NCBI GenBank assembly: GCA_965368335.1
Contig: CBDUMN010000004.1
Location: forward strand, 1 to 64,000
Direction: 5' to 3'
DNA from: CBDUMN01 sp965368335
Lineage (GTDB): Bacteria > Pseudomonadota > Alphaproteobacteria > Rhodospirillales > JAPHRK01
DNA length: 64,000 bases
The notes under the pieces are model-generated. The model searched no databases. It was not told the DNA's origin and saw nothing but the letters and a program-made list of their open reading frames with translations. Below, piece after piece: positions 1 to 8,950 of this stretch. A program made the position numbers and the translations under genes. Position 1 is the first letter of the stretch. Each line of letters opens with the position of its first letter.

Positions 1-350
1 AAGATGGATGCGCCGAAAATTTTCACTTCGTCTTTGTCGTTATAGCCCAGTACTAAACGGCCAAGCCATTCACCTTCCTTCTTGGTGCTACGAACCCGGT
101 AAAGAACCGTTACATGCTCGCCGCGCCGGATAATCCCGAGATAGTCGTATTTGTCCGACAGGCTCCGGGTTAATTCACTGCGCGCAAACTGTTTGCCAAC
201 CTCTACTTCATTCAAGCCTTGAACAAGGCTGTAGTCGAAATCCTTGATGAATTTACCGTACTCACCTTCGTTTGAGTGCTTTACAAGGTCGGCCCACATG
301 GGCTCGGCAAAGGCCAGGATTTCTTCGTCCGTATTATTGATGATATTCAT
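1..350 (-). CDS. Unknown protein downstream of aprA (partial, C-terminus off window)
   Basis: Open frame of 116 codons starting at ATG 350 and running off the left edge without a stop. An AGGGAA ribosome site lies about 5 bases upstream of the ATG. The visible part is soluble, rich in acidic and aromatic residues, with alternating strands and helices and no signal peptide or cysteine motif. It could be a small alpha/beta (NTF2-like) fold, but that is only an impression. It follows aprMBA on the same strand, separated by two hairpins at 395-469, so it is probably expressed separately. It is not ATP sulfurylase (sat), the usual partner of apr genes. Confidence 0.65.
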   Translation of the reverse strand, partial: MNIINNTDEEILAFAEPMWADLVKHSNEGEYGKFIKDFDYSLVQGLNEVEVGKQFARSELTRSLSDKYDYLGIIRRGEHVTVLYRVRSTKKEGEWLGRLVLGYNDKDEVKIFGASI

Positions 351-394
351 TTCTGTTCCCTAATTCTTTGGAAAAGGGACCTTGCCAGGGTCAT

Positions 395-469
395 AAAAAA
401 AGATCAACACGGCTGATGTTGATCTTTTTAAAAGGTCCCGGCAGAGACCCGAAAAGAACCTCTGCCGGG
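395..469 (-). terminator. Tandem hairpins after aprA, second one an intrinsic terminator
   Basis: Reading the minus strand from the aprA stop, a 10-bp GC-rich stem (CCCGGCAGAG with its complement, 437-469) is followed by a second stem (AAAGATCAACA with its complement, 396-430) that ends in a run of T. The second is a good rho-independent terminator. The first lacks a T-run and may protect the 3' end of the apr mRNA. Together they separate aprMBA from the ORF at 1-350. Confidence 0.75.
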
Positions 470-482
470 TGTGATATTGACC

Positions 483-2366
483 TTACTCGGCTGCAGCCGC
501 TTCGTCAGCTTCGACAATGTGATACAGCGGAGCTTTTTCCATGGTGTATTCGCCGGTTTTCGGATCACGACGGGACACGGTCAGAACGTGCCAGTTTTTG
601 TCATCCAGTTTCATGGCGTCGCCACGGTAGTAGTAACCCGGCCAACGGGTTTCCTTGCGGAACAAGGTATGCTGCATCACGCATTCAGAGGTGCGGTGGC
701 GGTGCTTGACTTCCCAGGCACGCAGCAACTCATGAAGGTTTTCAGCCGCCAGTTTCTCAAGGTCTTCTTCCATGATCTTGAGTTTCTTAAGGCCGATGCT
801 CAACAGCTTGTCGTTGGTCACGTAGTTGACACCGAAACCAGCACAATACTCGTCCATCAGCTTCTGCAGACGGTCGAGGGCCTGACGCGGGTTGTGGTAG
901 TTCGGGTTGACCGTACCGGCGACAACCTCGTTGCGATAGATCTTGTAGTGCTCCATCGGCTTGTAGACTTCTTCCTTCAGCTTGTTGATTTGGCTGTCGG
1001 TGACACGGATGCCAGAAGCCTTGCCGTCGTCGATGTACTTACAAGCGGCTTTCGCAGCGATACGACCCTCTGTGAACGAACCGGACGAGAATGCGTGCGG
1101 CGTACCGCCCACTGCATCGCCCGCACCGAACAGACCTTCGACGGTCATCATGCGGTTGTAGCCCCACTGGTATTCGGGCGGAGAAATGTCTTCCGGACCG
1201 GAACACCAAGCGCCGCAACCAGTGGCGTGCGAACCCATAACATAAGGCTCGGACGTGGTCAGTTCCGGATTCTCGTATTTGGGGTCCACATCGGTGGCCG
1301 CCCAGAGAACGGCCTGACCGACGGTCATGCCGAGGAAGTTGTGCCACCCGATTTCTTCCAGATGAGGATCCTGGAACGAATGCATGGTCACCATGTGGAT
1401 CGGCCCACGACCAGCGTTCACTTCATTGATCAGCGCGTGGTTACGCAAGCAGGTCGGGATGGGACGGTGCGTACGGTGTGAAACTTCCGGATCCAGGTAT
1501 TCCTTACCAACCATTTTCTGCAGGTCGGGGAACCACTTGGATTCGTACTCTTCACCATAGGCGTTCTGCGTATAGGTTTTGAGGTGCAGGAAGTATGCGC
1601 CCACCGGGCCATAGCCGTCCTTGAAACGGGCCAGAACGATCCGGTTTTCCATCTGGGTCATTTTGGCGCCAGCATTGATCATCAACGCATAAGCCGACCC
1701 GGACGACCAGGGAGCGTACCAGACACGACCAGCGCCTTCACCCACGGAACGCGGCTTGAAGATGTTGGACGCACCGCCCGCACCGCAGATCACGGTTTTG
1801 GATTTAAAGACGTGGAAGTTACCCGTACGGACGTTGAAACCGACAGCACCGGCAACCCGGTTTTCTTTGGCTTCGTCCATCAGCAGATGGGTGACGCAGA
1901 TCCGGTTGAAGACCTTGTCGGCCGACTTCTTGGCGGCTTCAGCCACCAGCGGCTTATAGGACTCACCGTGGATCATGATCTGCCAACGGCCTTCACGCAG
2001 ATAGGAACCTTTTTCCTTATCGCGCATGATCGGCATGCCCCACTCTTCGAACTGGTGGACAGCCGAGTCAACGTGGCGCGCCATGTCAAACAGCAGATCC
2101 TCGCGCACCATGCCCATCAAGTCGATGCGGGCGTAGCGAACGTGGTCTTCCGGGTTATTCTCGCCGAAGCGGGTACCCATATAGCAGTTGATGGCGTAGA
2201 GGCCCTGTGCAACGGCGCCGGAGCGATCGATATTAGCCTTTTCGGCAATGACGATCTTTTTGTCCTGGCCCCAGTAACGGGCTTCAAATGCGGCTCCCGT
2301 ACCGCCGAGGCCGGCCCCGGCGACGAGGATGTCGATATTGTCTTCGACGATTGTTTGATAAGCCAT
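483..2366 (-). CDS. aprA: Adenylylsulfate (APS) reductase alpha subunit AprA
   Basis: 627 residues, the usual length for AprA. The flavoprotein subunit interconverts sulfite plus AMP with APS; in sulfur oxidisers it runs towards APS in the cytoplasm. An N-terminal FAD-binding loop of GxGxxG type is at residues 17-22 (GAGLGG), and the later FAD segment with GLFGAGDAVGG and the Trp/Cys-rich stretch around ATGCGAWC match the family. ATG 2366 overlaps the aprB stop by one base, so the two are translationally coupled. Gene order aprM-aprB-aprA is that of sulfur-oxidising bacteria rather than the aprBA-qmo order of sulfate reducers. Direction of the reaction is inferred from this arrangement. Confidence 0.96.
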   Translation of the reverse strand: MAYQTIVEDNIDILVAGAGLGGTGAAFEARYWGQDKKIVIAEKANIDRSGAVAQGLYAINCYMGTRFGENNPEDHVRYARIDLMGMVREDLLFDMARHVDSAVHQFEEWGMPIMRDKEKGSYLREGRWQIMIHGESYKPLVAEAAKKSADKVFNRICVTHLLMDEAKENRVAGAVGFNVRTGNFHVFKSKTVICGAGGASNIFKPRSVGEGAGRVWYAPWSSGSAYALMINAGAKMTQMENRIVLARFKDGYGPVGAYFLHLKTYTQNAYGEEYESKWFPDLQKMVGKEYLDPEVSHRTHRPIPTCLRNHALINEVNAGRGPIHMVTMHSFQDPHLEEIGWHNFLGMTVGQAVLWAATDVDPKYENPELTTSEPYVMGSHATGCGAWCSGPEDISPPEYQWGYNRMMTVEGLFGAGDAVGGTPHAFSSGSFTEGRIAAKAACKYIDDGKASGIRVTDSQINKLKEEVYKPMEHYKIYRNEVVAGTVNPNYHNPRQALDRLQKLMDEYCAGFGVNYVTNDKLLSIGLKKLKIMEEDLEKLAAENLHELLRAWEVKHRHRTSECVMQHTLFRKETRWPGYYYRGDAMKLDDKNWHVLTVSRRDPKTGEYTMEKAPLYHIVEADEAAAAE

Positions 2367-2848
2367 TAGTAGTACACCCCTTCCTTCATCTTGAGGCCAT
2401 TCGATTCCAAGGTGTGGATATCGCCATCATCCATGCGGATGTACTTGGGCTCATTAAACAGTAACTGGCTGTCGCGCTGCTCCTGGGTCGGAGCGGGAGC
2501 GGACTTCAGTTGCGGAATGTGCTTACCCCAGGGCTTCGTGGTGATCGGAGCCAGCAGATTGAGGTCTTTCTTGCCGTTGCGGAACTTAATGCGCCAGGCA
2601 ATAACCCCTTTTTCTTCGTCGCGAATGGCGCGAACGCTGTGGCCGAGCGGTGCGAAGTCCGCATAGCCGCGTACGTCAACGGCGTTTTGCGGGCAGGCCT
2701 TCACACAGGAATAGCACTCCCAGCACATATTGGGTTCGATGTTGTAGGCACGGCGGTAGGTCTTGTCGATGTGCATGATATCGGACGGACAGATGTCAAC
2801 GCAGTGCCCGCAACCATCGCATCGAGTCATATAGACAAAAGTAGGCAT
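2366..2848 (-). CDS. aprB: APS reductase beta subunit AprB, two [4Fe-4S] ferredoxin
   Basis: 160 residues. Two [4Fe-4S] ligand sets are visible: Cys10, 13, 16 and 20 (CDGCGHCVDIC) and Cys42, 45, 48 and 52 (CWECYSCVKAC). The C-terminal part after residue 60 is the AprB-specific extension that wraps around AprA. It carries electrons between the AprA flavin and a membrane partner, here probably AprM. It sits between aprM and aprA with a 45-base gap on the aprM side, and its last base is shared with the aprA start. Confidence 0.95.
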   Translation of the reverse strand: MPTFVYMTRCDGCGHCVDICPSDIMHIDKTYRRAYNIEPNMCWECYSCVKACPQNAVDVRGYADFAPLGHSVRAIRDEEKGVIAWRIKFRNGKKDLNLLAPITTKPWGKHIPQLKSAPAPTQEQRDSQLLFNEPKYIRMDDGDIHTLESNGLKMKEGVYY

Positions 2849-2893
2849 ATCTCTTTTCCTTCCCTGTTCGAAAGGCTCTAGCAGGTTGAATTA

Positions 2894-3745
2894 TTAGTAG
2901 TGACGGGGCTGTTCGCGCTTGATGCCAAGGCCCATGTAAGACGGGTTGGTTCCCATATATTCAGGAATATCGGGGAACTTCTTCTGCAACTCAGGATCCG
3001 TCAACTCACCCAAATCGGGCAGGTTCTCGCGAGAGCCATCAGCCTTGATGATCCGCTTCTGATAAGCGGCAGCGGGCTTGAAGAACATATGAGCGAACTT
3101 CGACCAGAGAACGCCGCCGAACAGCACGAGGCTAGAGGCAATGAACAGAATGAGGAAAAGCATCGTCAAAGCGCCGCCACCAGCAGACTGGAACACGGAC
3201 CAGAGGAAACCGAAGGTCGTGGTGCCAAGCAGCGACAGGATGAACATATCGGCCTTAACGATCCGGTGCCAGGGAACGCCCTCAGCCGCCACATCCACGC
3301 GGATGAAGAACCAGAACCAGTAGCCGCCGAACATAACCATCAAGGCACCCACATGCCACAGCACCGGCAGGATACCGGGGGTCGCAGATTCGGTGGTCGG
3401 AAAACCGAATACCATAATGACGGTCATTAAAAGAAAGGTCACAAAGCCATACATGGTGAAGAGGTGCGAGATGCGGCGTTTCTGGTTGCAGAATTCAGCC
3501 GACGTCAGCACGTCTTGCGCAATGGTTTTGACCAGGATGGCGTTCTTTTCGCCGCCGCTGAGCTCCCGCTCCCGCGAGGCTTTCGCCTTTTCGGCTTTGT
3601 CAAAAAAGTAGGTGGCGCTTTTCTTGTGAATCACATCAAGCACCGTGCCGCCTACGACCAAGATAAACATCAAAATGACGTATGCCTGGATCAGAGCGGA
3701 CGGAATCAATGCTGCAAGATCGGCGAATGGATTGCTGGCAAACAT
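2894..3745 (-). CDS. aprM: AprM, putative membrane anchor and electron acceptor of APS reductase
   Basis: 283 residues with about five membrane segments (roughly 12-37, 95-115, 125-150, 170-188 and 190-212). Several histidines lie near the membrane segments (RRISHLF, LWHVG, PWHRI, KFAHMF), as expected for a NarI/QmoC-like heme b protein. AprM occurs with AprBA in sulfur oxidisers that lack the Qmo complex and is thought to pass electrons from AprB to the quinone pool; that role is still inferred for the family. First gene of aprMBA. ATG 3745 has GGGAGGGG directly upstream. Confidence 0.87.
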   Translation of the reverse strand: MFASNPFADLAALIPSALIQAYVILMFILVVGGTVLDVIHKKSATYFFDKAEKAKASRERELSGGEKNAILVKTIAQDVLTSAEFCNQKRRISHLFTMYGFVTFLLMTVIMVFGFPTTESATPGILPVLWHVGALMVMFGGYWFWFFIRVDVAAEGVPWHRIVKADMFILSLLGTTTFGFLWSVFQSAGGGALTMLFLILFIASSLVLFGGVLWSKFAHMFFKPAAAYQKRIIKADGSRENLPDLGELTDPELQKKFPDIPEYMGTNPSYMGLGIKREQPRHY

Positions 3746-4107
3746 CTGCCCCTCCCGTGGTGAAAAATCCGTTTCGTATTTTCTGATGCATTAGAATAAT
3801 CAAATATTCGAATTTTGCAATAGAATGAATAACTGTTTCCGGTCAAGGGGTTGGTTAGTTGCGATTATTTCGCATTTGCATTCCAGCAAAGCCATTAAGG
3901 CTTAATAATTGTGGGCATCACAAGGTTTCCCTCCCTACAAAACAACCCTTGAAACATCGATAAAGGGCAATGGAATGAGGGTTACGTAAGGAATTTTCAG
4001 ACTGAAAGAAATCGGCGCTGTCTTTATTCTACGCCATGGGAACGAATCAAATTCCATTCTCCCCATCAGCTTACAACACCAGATTCGGCGCAGCATATCG
4101 GTGACCG
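3746..4107 (-). promoter_or_regulatory. Intergenic region upstream of aprM with candidate promoter and inverted repeat
   Basis: 362 bases without a credible gene. On the minus strand TTGACC (3841-3846) is a good -35 box, with a weak TCTATT or TATTGC about 16-18 bases further on. Between this and the aprM start lies an inverted repeat GAATA-N6-TATTC (3794-3809) next to the palindrome ATTCGAAT (3806-3813), a possible operator of unknown owner. The rest (3860-4107) shows nothing recognisable, and no clear terminator follows the plus-strand side. Confidence 0.4.
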
Positions 4108-4875
4108 TTATTGCGTCACAGACCTAAAATATCGGGCCTTAATCGCCTGGGTGCCCCCTTCGCGCTCCATGGCCTCAAAAGAACGACTGAACGCTTCTTC
4201 AAGCGCTTTACCGCACTCGGTCAACTGAAACAGCATGACAACTTCCAGCGCTGAAATCGGGTTTTCTTTGTCGTAGATAATTTCGCCAGTGAGGCCGGAC
4301 TTCCTAATCGCTTCGTTGCCCGAAATTTCTTCCAGAACGGCAACCTCGACACGCCCCCGGTTTAACATACTCAGATTGATGGCGTCGGCTTGCGCCAACC
4401 GGATGAAGTCTATTTCGGGGACTTTGAGCAACGCATCACTATAATAGTATTGAGCAGTAAGGCCGACGGCCTTACCTACCAGCTCCTTAATACTCTGCGG
4501 CGGCTTTTCACCTTTCCGTACGTAGGCGAAGTTTCTTTTGATCAAGACGGGAACCGATGGATAGCCGGAGGCGGAAGGATGGCCTTTCGGATGAGGAATC
4601 AGAGCATCTGCGCGAAGTCCCTTGAAATAGGCAACGGCCCGTTTTTTCGGGCGAACGGCCATCTTAATATTGATTTCCGCCCGTCGAGCCGCCTCCTTCG
4701 CCATCTCGACAAAAATGCCTCTTTGTTCATTGACCACGAATAGAGGAATTTCTCCGGCCGCGACGACAACTTCTTTTTTATCGCGGCACGCATCCGGCAT
4801 GGCCGCCAAAACCGAACCAAACGGCAATATCCATAATGCCAAAGCACCACTGATTAATCGCAGGCCAAATGTCAC
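4108..4875 (-). CDS. Periplasmic solute-binding protein, family 3-like (SBP_bac_3)
   Basis: 255 residues with a signal peptide at 1-24 (hydrophobic core SGALALWILPFG, cleavage near VLA-A). The mature part reads as a two-lobed amino-acid-type binding protein: a first strand with VVVAAGEIPLFV, the segment GIFVEMAKEAARRA, and later KELVGKAVGLTAQYYYSDALL. No permease or ATPase gene is adjacent, so it may feed a transporter elsewhere or act as a sensor or receptor protein. Ligand unknown. The next gene upstream, trkH, is on the same strand but about 80 bases away and functionally unrelated. Confidence 0.7.
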   Translation of the reverse strand: MTFGLRLISGALALWILPFGSVLAAMPDACRDKKEVVVAAGEIPLFVVNEQRGIFVEMAKEAARRAEINIKMAVRPKKRAVAYFKGLRADALIPHPKGHPSASGYPSVPVLIKRNFAYVRKGEKPPQSIKELVGKAVGLTAQYYYSDALLKVPEIDFIRLAQADAINLSMLNRGRVEVAVLEEISGNEAIRKSGLTGEIIYDKENPISALEVVMLFQLTECGKALEEAFSRSFEAMEREGGTQAIKARYFRSVTQ

Positions 4876-4957
4876 CAGAGCCCCCCAGCTTTAGTTTGCA
4901 TATAAAATAGCCCATTCCCAGCGCCCCATAAAGGACCGTCAATCTTTCGACCTGACC

Positions 4958-6451
4958 CTAGGCGAAATCCCTCCAAAACAATGGCAGAAACACGACAGCC
5001 ACCGTTAAGTACTCGAGACGACCGACAATCATGCAGATATCCAGTATCCATTTTGCTGAATCGGGCAATGAGGCGAAATTCCCCGAAGGACCAATCAGCG
5101 TTCCCAGTCCTGGGCCGACATTGGAAATGGCGGTGACTGCGGCGCTAATGCTGGTCTCGAAATCAAGTCCGGCAAATCCGAGAAGAACAGTTGCTCCCGT
5201 CAAAAAGACAATGAGCAGGAAGAAAAACACCATGACCGATCCAACGATATCGGCATTCACCGGCTGATCGTTAAGCCGAGTTTGATAGACCGCATGAGGA
5301 CTGATCAAGAGCCTCCCCTGACGCACTGCTTCCTTGGCCAACAGCTCAAACCGGAACATCTTGACGCCACCCGCCGTTGACCCTGCACACCCACCGACGA
5401 ACATCAGAAAAAAGAACAAAACGATAGGAAAAGCCCCCCAAAGCGTAAAGTCGCCTGAGGCGAAACCAGTTGTCGTAACAATAGACACCACGTTAAACGC
5501 CGAGGTCCGCAAGGCATCCAAAGGCGTCATCCCCATTTCACTGACCAGCCAATAAGCCGACAGTATGACAGCGACAACAACCAAAGAAACAAAGACTGAA
5601 ATCTGGCTATCCTCACGCCAGACAGAAAACCGTCTCCGCTTGAAAAACTTGACGTACAAAGCAAAAGGCAAGCTTCCCAACATCATAAAAACCACCGCCT
5701 CCCACTCAATTGCCGCACTATTGAAATGTCCGATAGAGCCGTCGGAGGTGGAAAACCCACCCGTGGACAAAGTGGTCATGGCGTGAACGGCGGCTTCGAG
5801 AGACGTCATGCCGGACATCCAATACAACACGGCGCAAAGGGCCGTCAGGCTGGTATAGGTCACCAAAATCAGCAGCATGGCATGATAGGCCCGCGGGGCG
5901 ATTTTCTCGGAGCGATCCGAAGATTCCATTCTATAAAGCTGCATCCCACCAACCCTGAGAAACGGCAAGACGATCACCGCCATGACGATGATACCAATTC
6001 CGCCCATCCATTGAAGAAACGCCCGCCAGATCAACAACCCCGGGGCCATGGCGTCAAGGCCGGAAAAAACCGTTGACCCTGTTGTCGTCAAGCCGGAAAC
6101 CGCCTCGAACACCGCATCGGTGAAACTAATTTTCTCAATGGAAAACCAAAATGGCAAAGCAGCGACCAGAGGCAAGACAATCCACATGGCGACCGTCACA
6201 AGATAGCCTTCACGCAGACTTAAATCGCTTTCTTCATGATGGACGGCGAAAACAATTGCTGCGCCAAGAATCGTCGCCGCACTGGCCCCTTCCGCAAAGG
6301 CCTTCCAGTCGCCATTGCCTGCCAAGGCTTCAACCGTCGCCGGAAGCGCCATAAGAACACCGAACACGACAAGAGTCGCCCCAATTGGAAACAGGACTCT
6401 GTTTACACTTGCCCAAGCAGACATATTCCAGTGTTGAACGGATTGCTTCAT
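4958..6451 (-). CDS. trkH: Potassium uptake protein TrkH
   Basis: 497 residues, typical for TrkH/KtrB channels, with ten or more membrane segments. The four selectivity-filter loops are visible in order: SGLTTTGS, TLSTGGFS, IVTTTGFAS and AISNVGPG. It forms the K+-translocating pore in the inner membrane and normally works with the NAD-binding regulator TrkA, which is not in this window. The ATG at 6451 is a reasonable start because the first membrane helix begins about 18 residues later. Confidence 0.93.
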   Translation of the reverse strand: MKQSVQHWNMSAWASVNRVLFPIGATLVVFGVLMALPATVEALAGNGDWKAFAEGASAATILGAAIVFAVHHEESDLSLREGYLVTVAMWIVLPLVAALPFWFSIEKISFTDAVFEAVSGLTTTGSTVFSGLDAMAPGLLIWRAFLQWMGGIGIIVMAVIVLPFLRVGGMQLYRMESSDRSEKIAPRAYHAMLLILVTYTSLTALCAVLYWMSGMTSLEAAVHAMTTLSTGGFSTSDGSIGHFNSAAIEWEAVVFMMLGSLPFALYVKFFKRRRFSVWREDSQISVFVSLVVVAVILSAYWLVSEMGMTPLDALRTSAFNVVSIVTTTGFASGDFTLWGAFPIVLFFFLMFVGGCAGSTAGGVKMFRFELLAKEAVRQGRLLISPHAVYQTRLNDQPVNADIVGSVMVFFFLLIVFLTGATVLLGFAGLDFETSISAAVTAISNVGPGLGTLIGPSGNFASLPDSAKWILDICMIVGRLEYLTVAVVFLPLFWRDFA

Positions 6452-6599
6452 CGATTATGCATCCCCTCTTCCCGCCGCGACGGAAAAAGACCGCTGAGAG
6501 CAGGAAAGAGTTTCATTCGTTAAGTTGAGAAAATTGCGCCGAAAAGACCGCCCCCTCGCAATACGAGAACGGCTGTCGAAACAACGATACGCGCCGAGA

Positions 6600-6890
6600 T
6601 CAACCTCGGGGCGGACCCGTCGAATGAGGGATTTCAAAATGAAGAAGCGTCTTAACCCGTCTTAAGGGCGTGGGGTTGAATGAATAATTGTCTTGAGCAA
6701 CCGTTACCCCCACCCGCCAAACTACCGTCTTTTCGCCGCCATCCGATCCCTTGAGATCATCGGCAAAATCAGTGGCTAGTTCGCTCTGGTCAAAAGCGGG
6801 AAGTAGTCCCGCAATGGCCGGAGCGCCACCAAGTGTGGCGACAATTAGTCCCAGTGTCAAAAGGCGCAGAAGCGCTTTGAAGCTCAACAC
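6600..6890 (-). CDS. Small exported protein of unknown function
   Basis: About 96 residues. GTG 6890 is preferred because GAGGAAGG sits about 9 bases upstream; TTG codons at 6893 and 6887 are alternatives. The N-terminus is a clear signal peptide (LLRLLTLGLIVATLGG, cleavage near AIAG), followed by an acidic then basic mature part of about 65 residues with no cysteines. No family recognised. It lies upstream of trkH on the same strand, with a gap of about 150 bases, and diverges from the kinase gene at 7076. Confidence 0.45.
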   Translation of the reverse strand: MLSFKALLRLLTLGLIVATLGGAPAIAGLLPAFDQSELATDFADDLKGSDGGEKTVVWRVGVTVAQDNYSFNPTPLRRVKTLLHFEIPHSTGPPRG

Positions 6891-7075
6891 CAAAGGCGGC
6901 CTTCCTCAGTTAAAGACGGGTTATATATAGTACGAAACGCCGAGAATGCCCAGACATCCGTTCAAACACATTACAAATCAACAAGTTAAGATCAAAAAAT
7001 TGTGCTTCAATCAACTGGGGACTGCGGTTAGTGTTATCCCATCGGAGGAGCGCGGCGGAGGAAACATCTCCCAAG

Positions 7076-8098
7076 ATGTCACAAAGTCTATTTGAGCGCG
7101 AAAACAAGCTACTGGACCGCTATCAGGAAATCCTTGATCGTGCGCATGAAAATGACGCTAGCTCTGCGGTTCCGCCAGAAGAATTTGCCTCTCTGCTAGA
7201 GGAATACCGAAAGCTCCTGCGCCAATCGAAACGACTGGTCAAACTCAGCGACCGCAACGAACTCACAGCCCGCGAAGCCAATAAGAGTTTAGAGGCGGCC
7301 TTGGAAGAGCTAAAGCAGACTCAAGCCGAGCTTGTTCAAGCGGAAAAAATGGCTTCGCTCGGACAATTGGTCGCCGGGGTCGCCCATGAGATCAACACGC
7401 CGCTCGGCATCATTCTCACGGCCGCCAGTTCCCTGGAGGAAGAAACACGCGGCCTGAAGAAACTAGCCGAAGACGGTCAGGCCCGGAAATCCGACGTTTT
7501 CAAATACTTCGTCCATGCCGAAGAAACGGCCCACTTGATCGCCACTCACGGCAACAACGCCGCTACGCTAATCCGTAGCTTCAAGCGGGTTTCCGTCAAT
7601 CAAAGCCAAAACACCCCGGACAGCTTCGACCTTAAAGCCCTTATCGAAGATACCCTGCGCAGCCTCGGCCCCCGTTTTAAAGGAACGGGCGTCGACATCT
7701 CTCTTGATGTCCCCGAGGGTATTTTCATGCGGTCTTATCCGGGCACTCTGGTTCAGGTCTTGAATAATCTGGTGATGAACGCTCTCATTCACGGCTTTGA
7801 AAACAGGCATGGGGGCGCCATCACCATCAGCACGGAACCAACGAAGCAAGGTGAAAGCATCGCCCTTCGGATCGCCGATACGGGCCGGGGCATTACGCCG
7901 GAAATTCGGGAGAAAATATTCGACCCCTTCGTCACCACCAAACGAGGACAAGGCGGCAGCGGCCTCGGCCTCAACATCGTGTTCAACCTGATCACCAGCA
8001 AGCTCCAAGGAAAAATTATCCTTGAAGACAGGACGGAAGACGGAACAAGCTTTCTTATGACGCTCCCCCGGGAGATCGGGACCTCCAAAGAGGATTAG
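7076..8098 (+). CDS. Soluble sensor histidine kinase
   Basis: 340 residues from ATG 7076, preceded by two GGAGGA-type sites (7044-7050 and 7057-7062); an in-frame GTG at 7031 is a less likely start. No membrane helix or signal peptide. Residues 1-90 are helical, probably coiled coil, then the H-box LGQLVAGVAHEINTPLG with phospho-accepting His104, the N-box LNNLVMNALIHG, and the G boxes ADTGRGI and GSGLGLNIV. The output and input are unknown. The next two genes encode receiver-containing proteins; the first starts only three bases after this stop, so they probably form one signalling operon. Confidence 0.88.
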   Translation: MSQSLFERENKLLDRYQEILDRAHENDASSAVPPEEFASLLEEYRKLLRQSKRLVKLSDRNELTAREANKSLEAALEELKQTQAELVQAEKMASLGQLVAGVAHEINTPLGIILTAASSLEEETRGLKKLAEDGQARKSDVFKYFVHAEETAHLIATHGNNAATLIRSFKRVSVNQSQNTPDSFDLKALIEDTLRSLGPRFKGTGVDISLDVPEGIFMRSYPGTLVQVLNNLVMNALIHGFENRHGGAITISTEPTKQGESIALRIADTGRGITPEIREKIFDPFVTTKRGQGGSGLGLNIVFNLITSKLQGKIILEDRTEDGTSFLMTLPREIGTSKED

Positions 8099-8101
8099 TA
8101 G

Positions 8102-8950
8102 ATGTCTCCAATTGACGACGATTTCTTTCTAGATGACGACGAGCCGGAACAAAAGTCGGCCTCCGCCCCACCATGGGTCATGCTGATCGTCGACGACGAA
8201 GCCGGGGTCCACGACGTCACCAGACTGGCCTTGAAAGACTTTACCTTCAGCGGACGCGGTCTCGAATTGGTCAGCGCCTTTACCGGAGAGGAAGCGCTCG
8301 AAATTCTGCGCCAGCGCGACGACGTGGCGGTCATCTTGCTCGATGTGGTGATGGAAACCGACCATGCGGGGCTCGACTGCGCCCGCCGCATCCGCGACGA
8401 GTTGGACAACAGCGACGTACGGATCGTCTTGCGCACCGGCCAGCCGGGCGTCGCACCGGAACGGGAGGTCATCCTCGGCTACGACATCAACGACTACAAG
8501 GCAAAGACCGAGCTGACCGCCCAACATCTCTTCACCACCGTTATCGCCGCCTTGCGCTCCTATGCGGATATTCAGGAGCTGAACGCCTACCGCAGGGACG
8601 CTTACGAGTTGGCGGCCCGGCAGAACAGCCACGAGAGCCAGATACTCGACCTTCTCCCCACGCCGGTTTTCCACTTCGATTCCCTCGGCGTTATTTCCGG
8701 CTGCAACAAGGCTTTTCTCGAATTGCTCAAGGCGGCCAAAGAGGACGTGATCGGGTTCGACTGCTTGGAGGTGCTGCCCCAGGAAGCCGCCAAGGCTTTC
8801 GAAGCCATCGACCTTGGCGCCCTCAAAGAAGGCGACAGGACTGAAGCCACCGTTTCACTGGAAAACCGAAACTATCGGTTCTCTCTCGTCGCTTTGACGG
8901 GATCGGGCAACCACGACGTCGGCTTTGTGGGGCTTTATCTTGCTGACTAA
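8102..8950 (+). CDS. Response regulator with receiver and PAS-like domain
   Basis: 282 residues. Receiver domain about 25-150 with acidic pair Asp31-Asp32, phospho-acceptor Asp81 (ILLDVV) and the segment RTGQPGVAPE followed by NDYKAKTEL, typical of receivers that precede a DUF3369 domain. A PAS-like domain follows at about 180-275 (LLPTPVFHFDSLGVISGCNKAF). There is no DNA-binding or enzymatic output domain, so it probably works through protein contacts. Translation is close-coupled to the upstream kinase, which is the likely phosphodonor. Confidence 0.82.
   Translation: MSPIDDDFFLDDDEPEQKSASAPPWVMLIVDDEAGVHDVTRLALKDFTFSGRGLELVSAFTGEEALEILRQRDDVAVILLDVVMETDHAGLDCARRIRDELDNSDVRIVLRTGQPGVAPEREVILGYDINDYKAKTELTAQHLFTTVIAALRSYADIQELNAYRRDAYELAARQNSHESQILDLLPTPVFHFDSLGVISGCNKAFLELLKAAKEDVIGFDCLEVLPQEAAKAFEAIDLGALKEGDRTEATVSLENRNYRFSLVALTGSGNHDVGFVGLYLAD

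Noticed and set aside
471..1481. Long plus-strand ORF (336 codons) opposite aprA
   Set aside because: Lies wholly antisense to aprA, has no ribosome site or family features; a shadow of the codon bias of aprA.
1584..2369. Plus-strand ORF of 261 codons opposite the aprA N-terminus
   Set aside because: Antisense to the FAD-binding part of aprA and without recognisable domains.
6910..7107. 65-codon minus-strand ORF between the small exported protein and the kinase
   Set aside because: Overlaps the kinase start region, lacks a ribosome site and shows no family features.
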